Positions 31,281-44,100 are shown, counted from the stretch's first letter. The stretch: 64,000 bases of DNA from Rutidosis leptorrhynchoides (GCF_046630445.1 NC_092334.1:188672501-188736500); one strand, 5' to 3'. Program-made: numbers and translations. The notes: generated by a model not told the origin, from the sequence alone.

Positions 31281-34200
31281 TGAAATGTCCTGTTCTTATT
31301 GATTAAAATCGTTCCATATTAATTGATTTCGTTGCGAGGTTTTGACCTCTATATGAGACGTTTTTCAAATACTGCATTCATTTTTAAAACAAACCATAAC
31401 CTTTATTTCATAAATAAAGGTTTAAAAAGTTTTACGTAGATTATCAAATAATGATAATCTAAAATATCCTGTTTACACACGACCATTACATAATGGTTTA
31501 CAATACAAATATGTTACATCGAAATCAGTTTCTTGAATGCAGTTTTTACACAATATCGTATAAACATGGACTCCAAATCTTGTCCTTATTTTAGTATGCA
31601 ACAGCAGAAGCTCTTAATATTCACCTGAGAATAAACATGCTTTAAACGTCAACAAAAATGTTGGTGAGTTATAGGTTTAACCTATATATATCAAATCGTA
31701 ACAATAGACCACAAGATTTCATATTTCAATACACATCCCATACATAGAGATAAAAATCATTCATATGGTGAACACCTGGTAACCAACATTAACAAGATGC
31801 ATATATAAGAATATCCCCATCATTCCGGGACACCCTTCGGATATGATATAAATTTCGAAGTACTAAAGCATCCGGTACTTTGGATGGGGTTTGTTAGGCC
31901 CAATAGATCTATCTTTAGGATTCGCGTCAATTAGGGTGTCTGTTCCCTAATTCTTAGATTACCAGACTTAATAAAAAGGGGCATATTCGATTTCGATAAT
32001 TCAACCATAGAATGTAGTTTCACGTACTTGTGTCTATTTTGTAAATCATTTATAAAACCTGCATGAATTCTCATCCCAAAAATATTAGATTTTAAAAGTG
32101 GGACTATAACTCACTTTCACAGATTTTTACTTCGTCGAGAAGTAAGACTTGGCCACTGTTGATTCACGAACCTATAACAATATATACATATATATTAAAG
32201 TATGTTCAAAATATATTTACAACACTTTTAATATATTTTGATGTTTTAAGTTTATTAAGTCAGCTGTCCTCGTTAGTAACCTACAACTAGTTGTCCACAG
32301 TTAGATGTACAGAAATAAATCAATAAATATTATCTTGAATCAATCCACGACCCAGTGTATACGTATCTCAGTATTGATCACAACTCAAACTATATATATT
32401 TTGGAATCAACCTCAACCCTGTATAGCTAACTCCAACATTCACATATAGAGTGTCTATGGTTGTTCCGAAATATATATAGATGTGTCGACATGATAGGTC
32501 GAAACATTGTATACGTGTCTATGGTATCTCAAGATTACATAATATACAATACAAGTTGATTAAGTTATGGTTGGAATAGATTTGTTACCAATTTTCACGT
32601 AGCTAAAATGAGAAAAATTATCCAATCTTGTTTTACCCATAACTTCTTCATTTTAAATCCGTTTTGAATGAATCAAATTGCTATGGTTTCATATTGAACT
32701 GTATTTTATGAATCTAAACAGAAAAAGTATAGGTTTATAGTCGGAAAAATAAGTTACAAGTCGTTTTTGTAAAGGTAGTCATTTCAGTCGAAAGAACGAC
32801 GTCTAGATGACCATTTTAGAAAACATACTTCCACTTTGAGTTTAACCATAATTTTTGGATATAGTTTCATGTTCATAATAAAAATCATTTTCTCAGAATA
32901 ACAACTTTTAAATCAAAGTTTATCATAGTTTTTAATTAACTAACCCAAAACAGCCCGCGGTGTTACTACGACGGCGTAAATCCGGTTTTACGGTGTTTTT
33001 TGTGTTTCCAGGTTTTAAATCATTAAGTTAGCATATCATATAGATATAGAACATGTGTTTAGTTAATTTTAAAAGTCAAGTTAGAAGGATTAACTTTTGT
33101 TTGCGAACAAGTTTAGAATTAACTAAACTATGTTCTAGTGATTACGAGTTTAAACCTTCGAATAAGATAGTTTTATATATATGAATCGAATGATGTTATG
33201 AACATCATTACTACCTCAAGTTTAGTAGGTAAACCTACTGGAAGTGACAAGAAATGATCTAGCTTCAAAGGATCTTGGATGGCTTGAAAGTTCTCGAAGT
33301 AGGATCATGACACAAAAACAAGTTCAAGTAAGATTTTTGCTCGAATTAAGATAGTTTATAGTTATAGAAATTGAATCAAAGTTTGAATATGAATATTACC
33401 TTGAATAAGAAAGATAACCTACTATATATAACAAAGGTTTCTTGATCTTAGATGATTACTTGGAATGGATTAGAAAGCTTGGAAGTAAATTAGTAAACTT
33501 GAAGGGATTTTTGAAGTATTCTTGAAGTGTTCTTCCTATGATGATTATAGCTTGATTCTTGAAGTGATTTTTGATGAAGATGATGATTAAATACTGGAAA
33601 AATACGTTCATAATAGTGTGGGTGTGTTGAGAGAGAATTAGAAAGAGATTTGGAAGTGAAATGGAGTGAATGATGAGTGTTAATTGGTGAGTGGTGAGTG
33701 GGGTTAAAAGGAGTTCTAGTTAGTTGACTAGCTCATGGTAGAAGTTAAAATTGATTAGTCATACATGACATAATCAAGAGTGGAATCCCATGCTAGTTCC
33801 TATTGGTATATACCCATAGTAAGTACGTTTTGAAGCTGTGTATAATACGGGTAAGAATACGACTAGAATTCTTGATGAAAGAAAAGAATGGGAAAGTAAC
33901 TGTAACCATTTTCGTTAAGTATGAGTGTTTTGATATATGTCTTGAAGTCTTCCAAAAGTATTTTAATACATCTAAATACACTACATGTATATACATTTTA
34001 ACGGAGTCGTTAAGTCATCGTTAGTAGTTACATGTAAGTGTTGTTTTGAAACCTTTAAGTTAACGATCTCAATTAATGTTGTTAACCCATTGTTTATTAT
34101 ATCTAATGAGATGTTAAATTATTATATTATCATGATATTATGATATATTAATATATCATAATATGATATATATACATTTAAATGTCGTTACAACGATAAT

Positions 34201-34530
34201 TGTTACATATATGTCTCGTTTCGAAATCCTTAAGTTAGTAGTCTTGTTTATATGTATATAACTCATTGTTAATATACTTATGGAGATACTTACTTATCAT
34301 AATCTCATGTTAACCATATGTATATCCATATATATATCATCATGTCGTTTTTACAAGTTTTAACGTTCGTGAATCGCCGGTCAACTTGGGTGGTCAATTG
34401 TCTATATGAAACATATTTCAATTAATCAAGTCTTAACAAGTTTGATTGCTTAACATGTTGGAAACATTTAATCATGTAAATATCAATCTCAATTAATATA
34501 TATAAACATGGAAAAGTTCGGGTCACTACA
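31281..34530 (-). repeat. Gypsy-B 3' LTR
   Basis: 3,250 bp, beginning TGTAGTGACCCG and ending GGACATTTCA in transcript sense. It pairs with 41127-44376. Confidence 0.96.
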
Positions 34531-34543
34531 GTACCTACCCGTT
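34531..34543 (-). other. Gypsy-B polypurine tract
   Basis: AACGGGTAGGTAC on the minus strand immediately upstream of the 3' LTR. This is the expected plus-strand primer for reverse transcription. Confidence 0.8.
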
Positions 34544-34565
34544 AAATAAATTTCGTCCCGAAATT

Positions 34566-37500
34566 TTAAGCTGTTGAAGGTGTTGACGAATCTTCTGGAA
34601 ATAGATGCGGGTATTTCTTCTTCATCTGATCTTCATGCTCCCAGGTGAACTCGGGTCCTCTACGAGCATTCCATCGAACCTTAACAATTGGTATCTTGTT
34701 TTGCTTAAGTCTTTTAACCTCACGATCCATTATTTCGACGGGTTCTTCGATGAATTGGAGTTTTTCATTGATTTGGATTTCATCTAACGGAATAGTGAGA
34801 TCTTCTTTAGCAAAAGATTTCTTCAAATTCGAGACGTGGAAAGTGTTATGTACAGCCGCGAGTTGTTGAGGTAACTCAAGTCGGTAAGCTACTGGTCCGA
34901 CACGATCAATAATCTTGAATGGTCCAATATACCTTGGATTTAATTTCCCTCGTTTACCAAATCGAACAACGCCTTTCCAAGGTGCAACTTTAAGCATGAC
35001 CATCTCTCCAATTTCAAATTCTATATCTTTTCTTTTAATGTCAGCGTAGCTCTTTTGTCGACTTTGGGCGGTTTTCAACCGTTGTTGAATTTGGATGATC
35101 TTCTCGGTAGTTTCTTGTATAATCTCTGGACCCGTAATCTGTCTATCCCCCACTTCACTCCAACAAATCGGAGACCTACACTTTCTACCATAAAGTGCTT
35201 CAAACGGCGCCATCTCAATGCTTGAATGGTAGCTGTTGTTATAGGAAAATTCTGCTAACGGTAGATGTCGATCCCAACTGTTTCCGAAATCAATAACACA
35301 TGCTCGTAGCATGTCTTCAAGCGTTTGTATCGTCCTTTCGCTCTGCCCATCAGTTTGTGGATGATAGGCAGTACTCATGTCTAGACGAGTTCCTAATGCT
35401 TGCTGTAATGTCTGCCAGAATCTTGAAATAAATCTGCCATCCCTATCAGAGATAATAGAGATTGGTATTCCATGTCTGGAGACGACTTCCTTCAAATACA
35501 GTCGTGCTAACTTCTCCATCTTGTCATCTTCTCTTATTGGCAGAAAGTGTGCTGATTTGGTGAGACGATCAACTATTACCCAAATAGTATCAAAACCACT
35601 TGCAGTCCTTGGCAATTTAGTGATGAAATCCATGGTAATGTTTTCCCATTTCCATTCTGGGATTTCGGGTTGTTGAAGTAGACCTGATGGTTTCTGATGC
35701 TCAGCTTTGACCTTAGAACACGTCAAACATTCTCCTACATATTTAGCAACATCGGCTTTCATACCCGGCCACCAAAAATGTTTCTTGAGATCCTTGTACA
35801 TCTTCCCCGTTCCAGGATGTATTGAGTATCTGGTTTTATGAGCTTCTCTAAGTACCATTTCTCTCATATCTCCAAATTTTGGTACCCAAATCCTTTCAGC
35901 CCTATACTGGGTTCCGTCTTCCCGAATATTAAGATGCTTCTCCGATCCTTTGGGTATTTCATCCTTTAAATTTCCTTCTTTTAAAACTCCTTGTTGCGCC
36001 TCCTTTATTTGAGTAGTAAGGTTATTATGAATCATTATATTCATAGATTTTACTCGAATGGGTTCTCTGTCCTTCCTGCTCAAGGCATCGGCTACCACAT
36101 TTGCCTTTCCCGGGTGGTAACGAATCTCAAAGTCGTAATCATTCAATAATTTAATCCACCTACGCTGCCTCATATTCAGTTGTTTCTGATTAAATATGTG
36201 TTGAAGACTTTTGTGGTCAGTATATATAATACTTTTGACCCCATATATGTAGTGCCTCCAAGTCTTTAATGCAAAAACAACCGCGCCTAATTCCAAATCA
36301 TGCGTCGTATAATTTTGTTCGTGAATCTTCAATTGTCTAGATGCATAAGCAATCACCTTCGTTCGTTGCATTAATACACAACCGAGACCTTGCTTTGAAG
36401 CGTCACAATAAATCACAAAATCATCATTCCCTTCAGGCAATGACAATATAGGTGCCGTAGTTAGCTTTTTCTTTAATAATTGAAACGCTTTCTCTTGTTC
36501 ATCATTCCATTCAAATTTCTTCCCTTTATGCATTAATGCAGTCAAGGGTTTTGCTATTCTGGAAAAGTCTTGGATGAACCTTCTGTAGTAACCAGCTAGT
36601 CCTAAAAACTGGCGTATGTGTTTCGGAGTTTTCGGGGTTTCCCACTTTTCAACAGTTTCTATCTTTGCCGGATCCACCTTAATACCTTCTTTGTTCACTA
36701 TGTGACCGAGGAAATGAACTTCTTCCAACCAAAATGCACACTTTGAAAACTTAGCGTACAATTCTTCCTTCCTCAATACTTCTAACACCTTTCTCAAATG
36801 TTCACCGTGTTCTTGGTCATTCTTTGAGTAAATAAGTATGTCATCAATGAAAACAATGACAAACTTGTCAAGGTATGGTCCACACACTCGGTTCATAAGG
36901 TCCATGAACACAGCTGGTGCATTAGTTAAACCAAACGGCATGACCATAAACTCGTAATGACCGTAACGTGTTCTAAAAGCAGTCTTTGGAATATCATCTT
37001 CTTTCACCCGCATTTGATGATACCCGGAACGTAAGTCAATCTTTGAATAAACAGACGAGCCTTGTAGTTGATCAAATAAGTCGTCGATTCTCGGTAGTGG
37101 GTAGCGGTTCTTGATGGTAAGTTTGTTCAACTCTCGGTAGTCGATACACAACCTGAATGTACCATCTTTCTTCTTGACAAACAAAACAGGAGCTCCCCAC
37201 GGTGATGTGCTTGGTCGAATGAAACCATGCTCTAAAAGTTCTTGTAATTGGCTTTGCAATTCTTTCATCTCGCTGGGTGCGAGTCTGTAAGGAGCACGAG
37301 CTATTGGTGCAGCTCCTGGTACAAGATCTATTTGAAATTCAACGGATCGATGTGGGGGTAATCCCGGTAATTCTTTCGGAAATACATCGGGAAATTCTTT
37401 TGCGAAGGGAACATCATTGATGCTCTTTTCTTCAGTTTGTACTTTCTCGACGTGTGCTAGAACAGCATAGCAACCTTTTCTTATTAGTTTTTGTGCCTTC

Positions 37501-39140
37501 AAATTACTAATAAGATGTAGCTTCGTGTTGCCCTTTTCTCCGTACACCATTAAGGGTTTTCCTTTTTCTCGTATAATGCGAATTGCATTTTTGTAACAAA
37601 CGATCTCTGCTTTCACTTCTTTCAACCAGTCCATACCGATTATCACATCAAAACTCCCTAACTCTACTGGTATCAAATCAATCTTAAATGTTTCGCTAAC
37701 CAGTTTAATTTCTCGATTCCGACATATATTATCTGCTGAAATTAATTTACCATTTGCTAATTCGAGTAAAAATTTACTATCCAAAGGCGTCAATGGACAA
37801 CTTAATTTAGCACAAAAATCTCTACTCATATAGCTTCTATCCGCACCCGAATCAAATAAAACGTAAGCAGATTTATTGTCAATAAGAAACGTACCCGTAA
37901 CAAGCTCCGGGTCTTCCTGTGCCTCTGCCGAATTAATATTGAAAACTCTTCCGCTGCCTTGTCCATTCGTGTTCTCCTGGTTCGGGCAATTTCTAATAAT
38001 GTGGACCGGTTTTCCACATTTATAACAAACTACATTGGCATAACTTGCTCCGACACTACTTGCTCCGCCATTACTCGTTTCGACACCATTTGTTCCTTTC
38101 GTTCTATTAACCCCTGGTCCGTAGACCTCACACTTCACCGCGCTATGACCATTTCTTTTACACTTGTTGCAAAATTTGGTGCAGAACCCCGAGTGATACT
38201 TTTCACACCTTTGGCATAGCTGCTTCTGATTGTTGTTATTGTTGCGGTTATTATTGTTGTTGGGATGATTGTTGTAGTTGCTGTTGTTGTTGTTGTTGTT
38301 GTTGTTGGGCCGTTTGTTGTAGTTGCGATTGATGTTGCGATTGTTGGGATAATTGTTGCGATTATTGTTGTAATTGCTGTTGTTGTTGTATTGGTGATTC
38401 TTATCACCGTTTTCCTCCCACTTTCTTTTGACTTGTTTCACATTGGCCTCTTCAGCAGTCTGTTCTTTAATTCTTTCTTCAATCTGGTTCACTAGTTTGT
38501 GAGCCATTCTACATGCCTGTTGTATGGAGGTGGGCTCGTGTGAACTTATATCTTCTTGGATTCTTTCCGGTAATCCTTTCACAAACGCGTCGATCTTCTC
38601 TTCCTCATCTTCGAATGCTCCCGGACACAATAGGCACAATTCTGTGAATCGTCTTTCGTACGTGGTAATATCAAATCCTTGGGTTCGTAACCCTCTAAGT
38701 TCTGTCTTGAGCTTATTGACCTCGGTTCTGGGACGGTACTTCTCGTTCATCAAGTGCTTGAATGCTGACCACGGTAGTGCGTACGCATCGTCTTGTCCCA
38801 CTTGCTCTAGATAGGTATTCCACCATGTTAACGCAGAACCTGTGAAGGTATGCGTAGCGTACTTTACTTTGTCCTCTTCAGTACACTTACTTATGGCAAA
38901 CACCGATTCGACCTTCTCGGTCCACCGTTTCAATCCGATCGGTCCTTCGGTTCCATCAAATTCCAAAGGTTTGCAGGCAGTGAATTCTTTGTAGGTGCAT
39001 CCTACACGATTTCCTGTACTGCTAGATCCAAGGTTATTGTTGGTATGTAGCGCAGCCTGTACTGCGGCTATGTTTGAAGCTAGAAAAGTACGGAATTCCT
39101 CTTCATTCATATTCACGGTGTGTCGAGTAGTCGGTGCCAT
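34566..39140 (-). CDS. Gypsy-B gag-pol polyprotein (Ty3/gypsy chromovirus), intact
   Basis: The longest open frame starts at 39176 (1,536 aa). I prefer the second Met, MAPTTRHT at 39140, because it starts the conserved gag N-terminus; numbers below count from 39176. Gag domain is about 65-235, with LTWWN at 116-120. Asn-rich linker 263-316. CCHC knuckles C336-C349 and C384-C397 (the second has Val where Gly is usual before His). Protease DSGA 442-445. RT about 620-880 with FIDD 776-779. RNase H with catalytic Asp 925 (YCDAS). Integrase HHCC at H1113/H1120/C1150/C1153 and D1183-D1244-E1280, with the canonical 35 residues between the last two. GPF at 1418-1420. A chromodomain-like tail lies at about 1476-1526 ([24 protein letters not shown]). 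The chromodomain and RT style suggest the Tekay/Del clade. No stops or frameshifts are seen. Confidence 0.96.
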   Translation of the reverse strand: MAPTTRHTVNMNEEEFRTFLASNIAAVQAALHTNNNLGSSSTGNRVGCTYKEFTACKPLEFDGTEGPIGLKRWTEKVESVFAISKCTEEDKVKYATHTFTGSALTWWNTYLEQVGQDDAYALPWSAFKHLMNEKYRPRTEVNKLKTELRGLRTQGFDITTYERRFTELCLLCPGAFEDEEEKIDAFVKGLPERIQEDISSHEPTSIQQACRMAHKLVNQIEERIKEQTAEEANVKQVKRKWEENGDKNHQYNNNSNYNNNRNNYPNNRNINRNYNKRPNNNNNNNNSNYNNHPNNNNNRNNNNNQKQLCQRCEKYHSGFCTKFCNKCKRNGHSAVKCEVYGPGVNRTKGTNGVETSNGGASSVGASYANVVCYKCGKPVHIIRNCPNQENTNGQGSGRVFNINSAEAQEDPELVTGTFLIDNKSAYVLFDSGADRSYMSRDFCAKLSCPLTPLDSKFLLELANGKLISADNICRNREIKLVSETFKIDLIPVELGSFDVIIGMDWLKEVKAEIVCYKNAIRIIREKGKPLMVYGEKGNTKLHLISNLKAQKLIRKGCYAVLAHVEKVQTEEKSINDVPFAKEFPDVFPKELPGLPPHRSVEFQIDLVPGAAPIARAPYRLAPSEMKELQSQLQELLEHGFIRPSTSPWGAPVLFVKKKDGTFRLCIDYRELNKLTIKNRYPLPRIDDLFDQLQGSSVYSKIDLRSGYHQMRVKEDDIPKTAFRTRYGHYEFMVMPFGLTNAPAVFMDLMNRVCGPYLDKFVIVFIDDILIYSKNDQEHGEHLRKVLEVLRKEELYAKFSKCAFWLEEVHFLGHIVNKEGIKVDPAKIETVEKWETPKTPKHIRQFLGLAGYYRRFIQDFSRIAKPLTALMHKGKKFEWNDEQEKAFQLLKKKLTTAPILSLPEGNDDFVIYCDASKQGLGCVLMQRTKVIAYASRQLKIHEQNYTTHDLELGAVVFALKTWRHYIYGVKSIIYTDHKSLQHIFNQKQLNMRQRRWIKLLNDYDFEIRYHPGKANVVADALSRKDREPIRVKSMNIMIHNNLTTQIKEAQQGVLKEGNLKDEIPKGSEKHLNIREDGTQYRAERIWVPKFGDMREMVLREAHKTRYSIHPGTGKMYKDLKKHFWWPGMKADVAKYVGECLTCSKVKAEHQKPSGLLQQPEIPEWKWENITMDFITKLPRTASGFDTIWVIVDRLTKSAHFLPIREDDKMEKLARLYLKEVVSRHGIPISIISDRDGRFISRFWQTLQQALGTRLDMSTAYHPQTDGQSERTIQTLEDMLRACVIDFGNSWDRHLPLAEFSYNNSYHSSIEMAPFEALYGRKCRSPICWSEVGDRQITGPEIIQETTEKIIQIQQRLKTAQSRQKSYADIKRKDIEFEIGEMVMLKVAPWKGVVRFGKRGKLNPRYIGPFKIIDRVGPVAYRLELPQQLAAVHNTFHVSNLKKSFAKEDLTIPLDEIQINEKLQFIEEPVEIMDREVKRLKQNKIPIVKVRWNARRGPEFTWEHEDQMKKKYPHLFPEDSSTPSTA

Positions 39141-39272
39141 TTCCTTCAAAATAGTCAAATGGAACAAGTTAATCATACAGAATATTAAGAGTAGTTAATA
39201 GTATTTCGTAGCATAATATGAACTCATTTATAAAAGCTTTTTCTTCATATTAGCGTTTTATAAGTTTAAATT

Positions 39273-39289
39273 CGGGTAGTACCTACCCG
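39273..39289 (-). other. Gypsy-B leader hairpin with polypurine-like arm
   Basis: CGGGTAGTACCTACCCG between the F-box ORF and gag. It is the same as in Gypsy-A, and one arm repeats the polypurine tract. Confidence 0.6.
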
Positions 39290-39481
39290 TTAAGTTCATA
39301 CTTAGTAGCTAATATACAATTCAACTACTACAATTCTATATGAAAAACTGATTATAATTATATTTCGCGTTCAAACTTTTATACAATATTTTACAAACTT
39401 ACAATACCACTTATTTTACATAAAGCATGAAATATAGCAGACAATAACTTTGATACAAGATAGTTGTGAAGATAATTCTAG

Positions 39482-40165
39482 CTAGTACACAAGTTGTTCA
39501 GCAAAGGCAATAAAGACACGTAATTCATACGTCCAGAAACAAGTCATGCATTCTAGTTTTACTAGGACTACTTCCCATCCTTGGTCTTGTGGAACATAAC
39601 CGTTATGGCTGTTGATAAGACAGCGTGTTGTAACGTCGTCAAAGGGACGAGGGTTACGTAATGTCCAACAGTCCCGTAACAATCTAAAAACCTCATTTCT
39701 TACCCCAATTACCGACTCCGTCACTTGTGGAAACGTTTTGTTTAATAGTTGTAGCCCGATGTTCTTGTTCTCACTTTGGTGAGAAGCGAACATTACTAAT
39801 CCGTAAGCATAACATGCTTCTTTATGTTGCATGTTAGCCGCTTTTTCTAAATCACGAAGTCCAATATTCGGATATATTGAGTCAAAATAATTTCTTAACC
39901 CATTGCGTAAAATAGCATTTGGGTTCCCCGCAATATATGCGTCAAAGTAAACACATCGTAACTTATGGATTTCCCAATGTGATATCCCCCATCTTTCGAA
40001 CGAAAGCCTTTTATAAACCAAGGTATTCTTGGAACGTTCTTCGAATGTCTTACAAACTGATCTCGCCTTAAATAGTTGTGCCGAAGAATTCTGACCAACT
40101 CTAGACAAGATTTCATCAATCATGTCTCCGGGTAGGTCTCTTAAAATATTGGGTTGTCTATCCAT
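39482..40165 (-). CDS. F-box protein (At2g35280/At1g67623-like) carried by Gypsy-B
   Basis: 227 codons from MDRQPNILRDLPGD. The F-box-like segment is at about residues 7-47 (DLPGDMIDEILSRVGQNSS, then SVCKTFEE). A linker with KRLSFERWGISHW leads to a region with 'AILRNGLRNYF' and 'GLRDLEKAANMQHKEACYAYGL', which is the arrangement of plant F-box proteins like At2g35280/At1g67623 (single Sel1-like helical repeat). A C-terminal extension (about 180-227) contains Cys/Trp residues (CMTCFWTYELRVF). It lies 137 bp downstream of the acidic ORF and about 340 bp upstream of gag, in the same sense. A TTTTACAG acceptor-like sequence ends 15 bp before its ATG (40180), compatible with splicing from an upstream leader. 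The expected role is substrate recruitment to an SCF complex. A captured host gene is the most likely origin. Confidence 0.82.
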   Translation of the reverse strand: MDRQPNILRDLPGDMIDEILSRVGQNSSAQLFKARSVCKTFEERSKNTLVYKRLSFERWGISHWEIHKLRCVYFDAYIAGNPNAILRNGLRNYFDSIYPNIGLRDLEKAANMQHKEACYAYGLVMFASHQSENKNIGLQLLNKTFPQVTESVIGVRNEVFRLLRDCWTLRNPRPFDDVTTRCLINSHNGYVPQDQGWEVVLVKLECMTCFWTYELRVFIAFAEQLVY

Positions 40166-40302
40166 TTTGTGTTTTTATACTGTAAAATAGACAAGAGTTA
40201 GATTCATAAAAAAAATACTTATTAATACAAGCAATTTTTACATATATCATAAAGCATAAGCACACTATATTACATATATTACACCACACGAATACAACTA
40301 TC

Positions 40303-40917
40303 TTATTCCGACTCGCTTGTTTCTTCTTCTTTGGTTTTGGTTCGTTTTCCCAAGTTTCTAGGGATATATGATGTTCCCCTAATACGAGCCGTTATTTTCC
40401 ACATTGGTTTAGAAAAACCTGGTGGTTTAGAGGTTCCCGGGTCATTGTTACAACTTAAGGACTTCGGGGGTTGACGATACATATAAAGTTCATCGGGGTT
40501 GGAATTAGATTTCTCTATTTTTATGCCCTTTCCCTTATTATTTTCTTTTGCCTTTTTAAATTCAGTTGGGGTAATTTCTATAACATCATCGGAATTCTCG
40601 TCGGAATTCGATCCATCGGAGAATTGGTAACCCTCCCAATATTTTGCTTCCTTAGCGGAAACACCATTGACCATAATTAACCTTGGTCGGTTGGTTGAGG
40701 ATTTTCTTTTACTTAACCGTTTTATTATTTCCCCCACCGGTTCTATTTCTTCATCCGGTTCCGATTCTTCTTCCGGTTCCGATTCTTCTTCTGGTTCCGA
40801 CTCTTCTTCCGGTTCCTCTTCGGGAACTTGTGAATCAGTCAACGAATCATTCCAATTTACATTTGACTCTTCATTATTATTAGGTGAGTCAATGGGACTT
40901 GTTCTAGAGGTAGACAT
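40303..40917 (-). CDS. Gypsy-B acidic accessory ORF (unknown function)
   Basis: 204 codons, first ORF after the primer site. N-terminus Ser/Asn-rich (MSTSRTSPIDSPNNNEES). Residues about 30-62 are tandem Glu/Ser/Pro repeats of the type EPEEES. The middle part holds a short basic stretch (KRLSKRK) and a second acidic patch (SDENSDD). The C-terminal third is Lys/Pro-rich with 'PRNLGKRTKTKEEE'. It is probably a disordered, possibly nuclear protein. It is intact here and frameshifted in Gypsy-A. It occupies the same slot as the Gypsy-1 ORF at 6494-6922. I do not recognise the family. Confidence 0.65.
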   Translation of the reverse strand: MSTSRTSPIDSPNNNEESNVNWNDSLTDSQVPEEEPEEESEPEEESEPEEESEPDEEIEPVGEIIKRLSKRKSSTNRPRLIMVNGVSAKEAKYWEGYQFSDGSNSDENSDDVIEITPTEFKKAKENNKGKGIKIEKSNSNPDELYMYRQPPKSLSCNNDPGTSKPPGFSKPMWKITARIRGTSYIPRNLGKRTKTKEEETSESE

Positions 40918-41112
40918 CTATCACATAATATTAAACGCGTTAAGAGATTAATATATCACATAATATTCACATGTTAAAAATATATAGTTTCCAACAAAAT
41001 TTGTTAAGCAATCATTTTTCAAGTAAACACGGTCGAAGTCCAGACTCACTAATGCATCCTAACAAACTAGATAAGACACACTAATGCAAAATTCTGGTTC
41101 TCTAAGACCAAC

Positions 41113-41124
41113 GCTCGGATACCA
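41113..41124 (-). other. Gypsy-B primer-binding site, variant
   Basis: TGGTATCCGAGC on the minus strand, two bases inside the 5' LTR. It has one mismatch to the initiator-Met complement found in Gypsy-1 and LARD-1. Confidence 0.88.
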
Positions 41125-41126
41125 AC

Positions 41127-44100
41127 TGAAATGTCCCGTTCTTATTGATTAAAAACGTTCCATATTAATTGATTTTGTTGCGAGGTTTTGACCTCTATAT
41201 GAGATGTTTTTCAAATACTGCATTCATTTTTAAAACAAACCATAACCTTTATTTCATAAATAAAGGTTTAAAAAGTTTTACGTAGATTATCAAATAATGA
41301 TAATCTAAAATATCCTGTTTACACACGACCATTACATAATGGTTTACAATACAAATATGTTACGTCGAAATCAGTTTCTTGAATGCAGTTTTTACACAAT
41401 ATCGTATAAACATGGACTCCAAATCTTGTCCTTATTTTAGTATGCAACAGCGGAAGCTCTTAATATTCACCTGAGAATAAACATGCTTTAAACGTCAACA
41501 AAAATGTTGGTGAGTTATAGGTTTAACCTATATATATCAAATCGTAACAATAGACCACAAGATTTCATATTTCAATACACATCCCATACATAGAGATAAA
41601 AATCATTCATATGGTGAACACCTGGTAACCAACATTAACAAGATGCATATATAAGAATATCCCCATCATTCCGGGACACCCTTCGGATATGATATAAATT
41701 TCGAAGTACTAAAGCATCCGGTACTTTGGATGGGGTTTGTTAGGCCCAATAGATCTATCTTTAGGATTCGCGTCAATTAAGGTGTCTGTTCCCTAATTCT
41801 TAGATTACCAGACTTAATAAAAAGGGGCATATTCGATTTCGATAATTCAACCATAGAATGTAGTTTCACGTACTTGTGTCTATTTTGTAAATCATTTATA
41901 AAACCTGCATGTATTCTCATCCCAAAAATATTAGATTTTAAAAGTGGGACTATAACTCACTTTCACAGATTTTTACTTCGTCGAGAAGTAAGACTTGGCC
42001 ACTGTTGATTCACGAACCTATAACAATATATACATATATATTAAAGTATGTTCAAAATATATTTACAACACTTTTAATATATTTTGATGTTTTAAGTTTA
42101 TTAAGTCAGCTGTCCTCGTTAGTAACCTACAACTAGTTGTCCACAGTTAGATGTACAGAAATAAATCAATAAATATTATCTTGAATCAATCCACGACCCA
42201 GTGTATACGTATCTCAGTATTGATCACAACTCAAACTATATATATTTTGGAATCAACCTCAACCCTGTATAGCTAACTCCAACATTCACATATAGAGTGT
42301 CTATGGTTGTTCCGAAATATATATAGATGTGTCGACATGATAGGTCGAAACATTGTATACGTGTCTATGGTATCTCAAGATTACATAATATACAATACAA
42401 GTTGATTAAGTTATGGTTGGAATAGATTTGTTACCAATTTTCACGTAGCTAAAATGAGAAAAATTATCCAATCTTGTTTTACCCATAACTTCTTCATTTT
42501 AAATCCGTTTTGAATGAATCAAATTGCTATGGTTTCATATTGAACTGTATTTTATGAATCTAAACAGAAAAAGTATAGGTTTATAGTCGGAAAAATAAGT
42601 TACAAGTCATTTTTGTAAAGGTAGTCATTTCAGTCGAAAGAACGACGTCTAGATGACCATTTTAGAAAACATACTTCCACTTTGTGTTTAACCATAATTT
42701 TTGGATATAGTTTCATGTTCATAATAAAAATCATTTTCTCAGAATAACAACTTTTAAATCAAAGTTTATCATAGTTTTTAATTAACTAACCCAAAACAGC
42801 CCGCGGTGTTACTACGACGGCGTAAATCCGGTTTTACGGTGTTTTTCGTGTTTCCAGGTTTTAAATCATTAAGTTAGCATATCATATAGATATAGAACAT
42901 GTGTTTAGTTAATTTTAAAAGTCAAGTTAGAAGGATTAACTTTTGTTTGCGAACAAGTTTAGAATTAACTAAACTATGTTCTAGTGATTACGAGTTTAAA
43001 CCTTCGAATAAGATAGTTTTATATATATGAATCGAATGATGTTATGAACATCATTACTACCTCAAGTTTAGTAGGTAAACCTACTGGAAGTGACAAGAAA
43101 TGATCTTGCTTCAAAGGATCTTGGATGGCTTGAAAGTTCTCGAAGTAGGATCATGACACAAAAACAAGTTCAAGTAAGATTTTTGCTCGAATTAAGATAG
43201 TTTATAGTTATAGAAATTGAATCAAAGTTTGAATATGAATATTACCTTGAATAAGAAAGATAACCTACTGTATATAAAAAAGGTTTCTTGATCTTAGATG
43301 ATTACTTGGAATGGATTAGAAAGCTTGGAAGTAAATTAGTAAACTTGAAGGGATTTTTGAAGTATTCTTGAAGTGTTCTTCCTATGATGATTATAGCTTG
43401 ATTCTTGAAGTGATTTTTGATGAAGATGATGATTAACTACTGGAAAAATACGTTCATAATAGTGTGGGTGTGTTGAGAGAGAATTAGAAAGAGATTTGGA
43501 AGTGAAATGGAGTGAATGATGAGTGTTAATTGGTGAGTGGTGAGTGGGGTTAAAAGGAGTTCTAGTTAGTTGACTAGCTCATGGTAGAAGTTAAAATTGA
43601 TTAGTCATACATGACATAATCAAGAGTGGAATCCCATACTAGTTCCTATTGGTATATACCCATAGTAAGTACGTTTTGAAGCTGTGTATAATACGGGTAA
43701 GAATACGACTAGAATTCTTGATGAAATAAAAGAATGGGAAAGTAACTGTAACCATTTTCGTTAAGTATGAGTGTTTTGATATATGTCTTGAAGTCTTCCA
43801 AAAGTATTTTAATACATCTAAATACACTACATGTATATACATTTTAACGGAGTCGTTAAGTCATCGTTAGTCGTTACATGTAAGTGTTGTTTTGAAACCT
43901 TTAAGTTAACGATCTCAATTAATATTGTTAACCCATTGTTTATTATATCTAATGAGATGTTAAATTATTATATTATCATGATATTATGATATATTAATAT
44001 ATCTTAATATGATATATATACATTTAAATGTCGTTACAACGATAATCGTTACATATATGTCTCGTTTCGAAATCCTTAAGTTAGTAGTCTTGTTTATATG

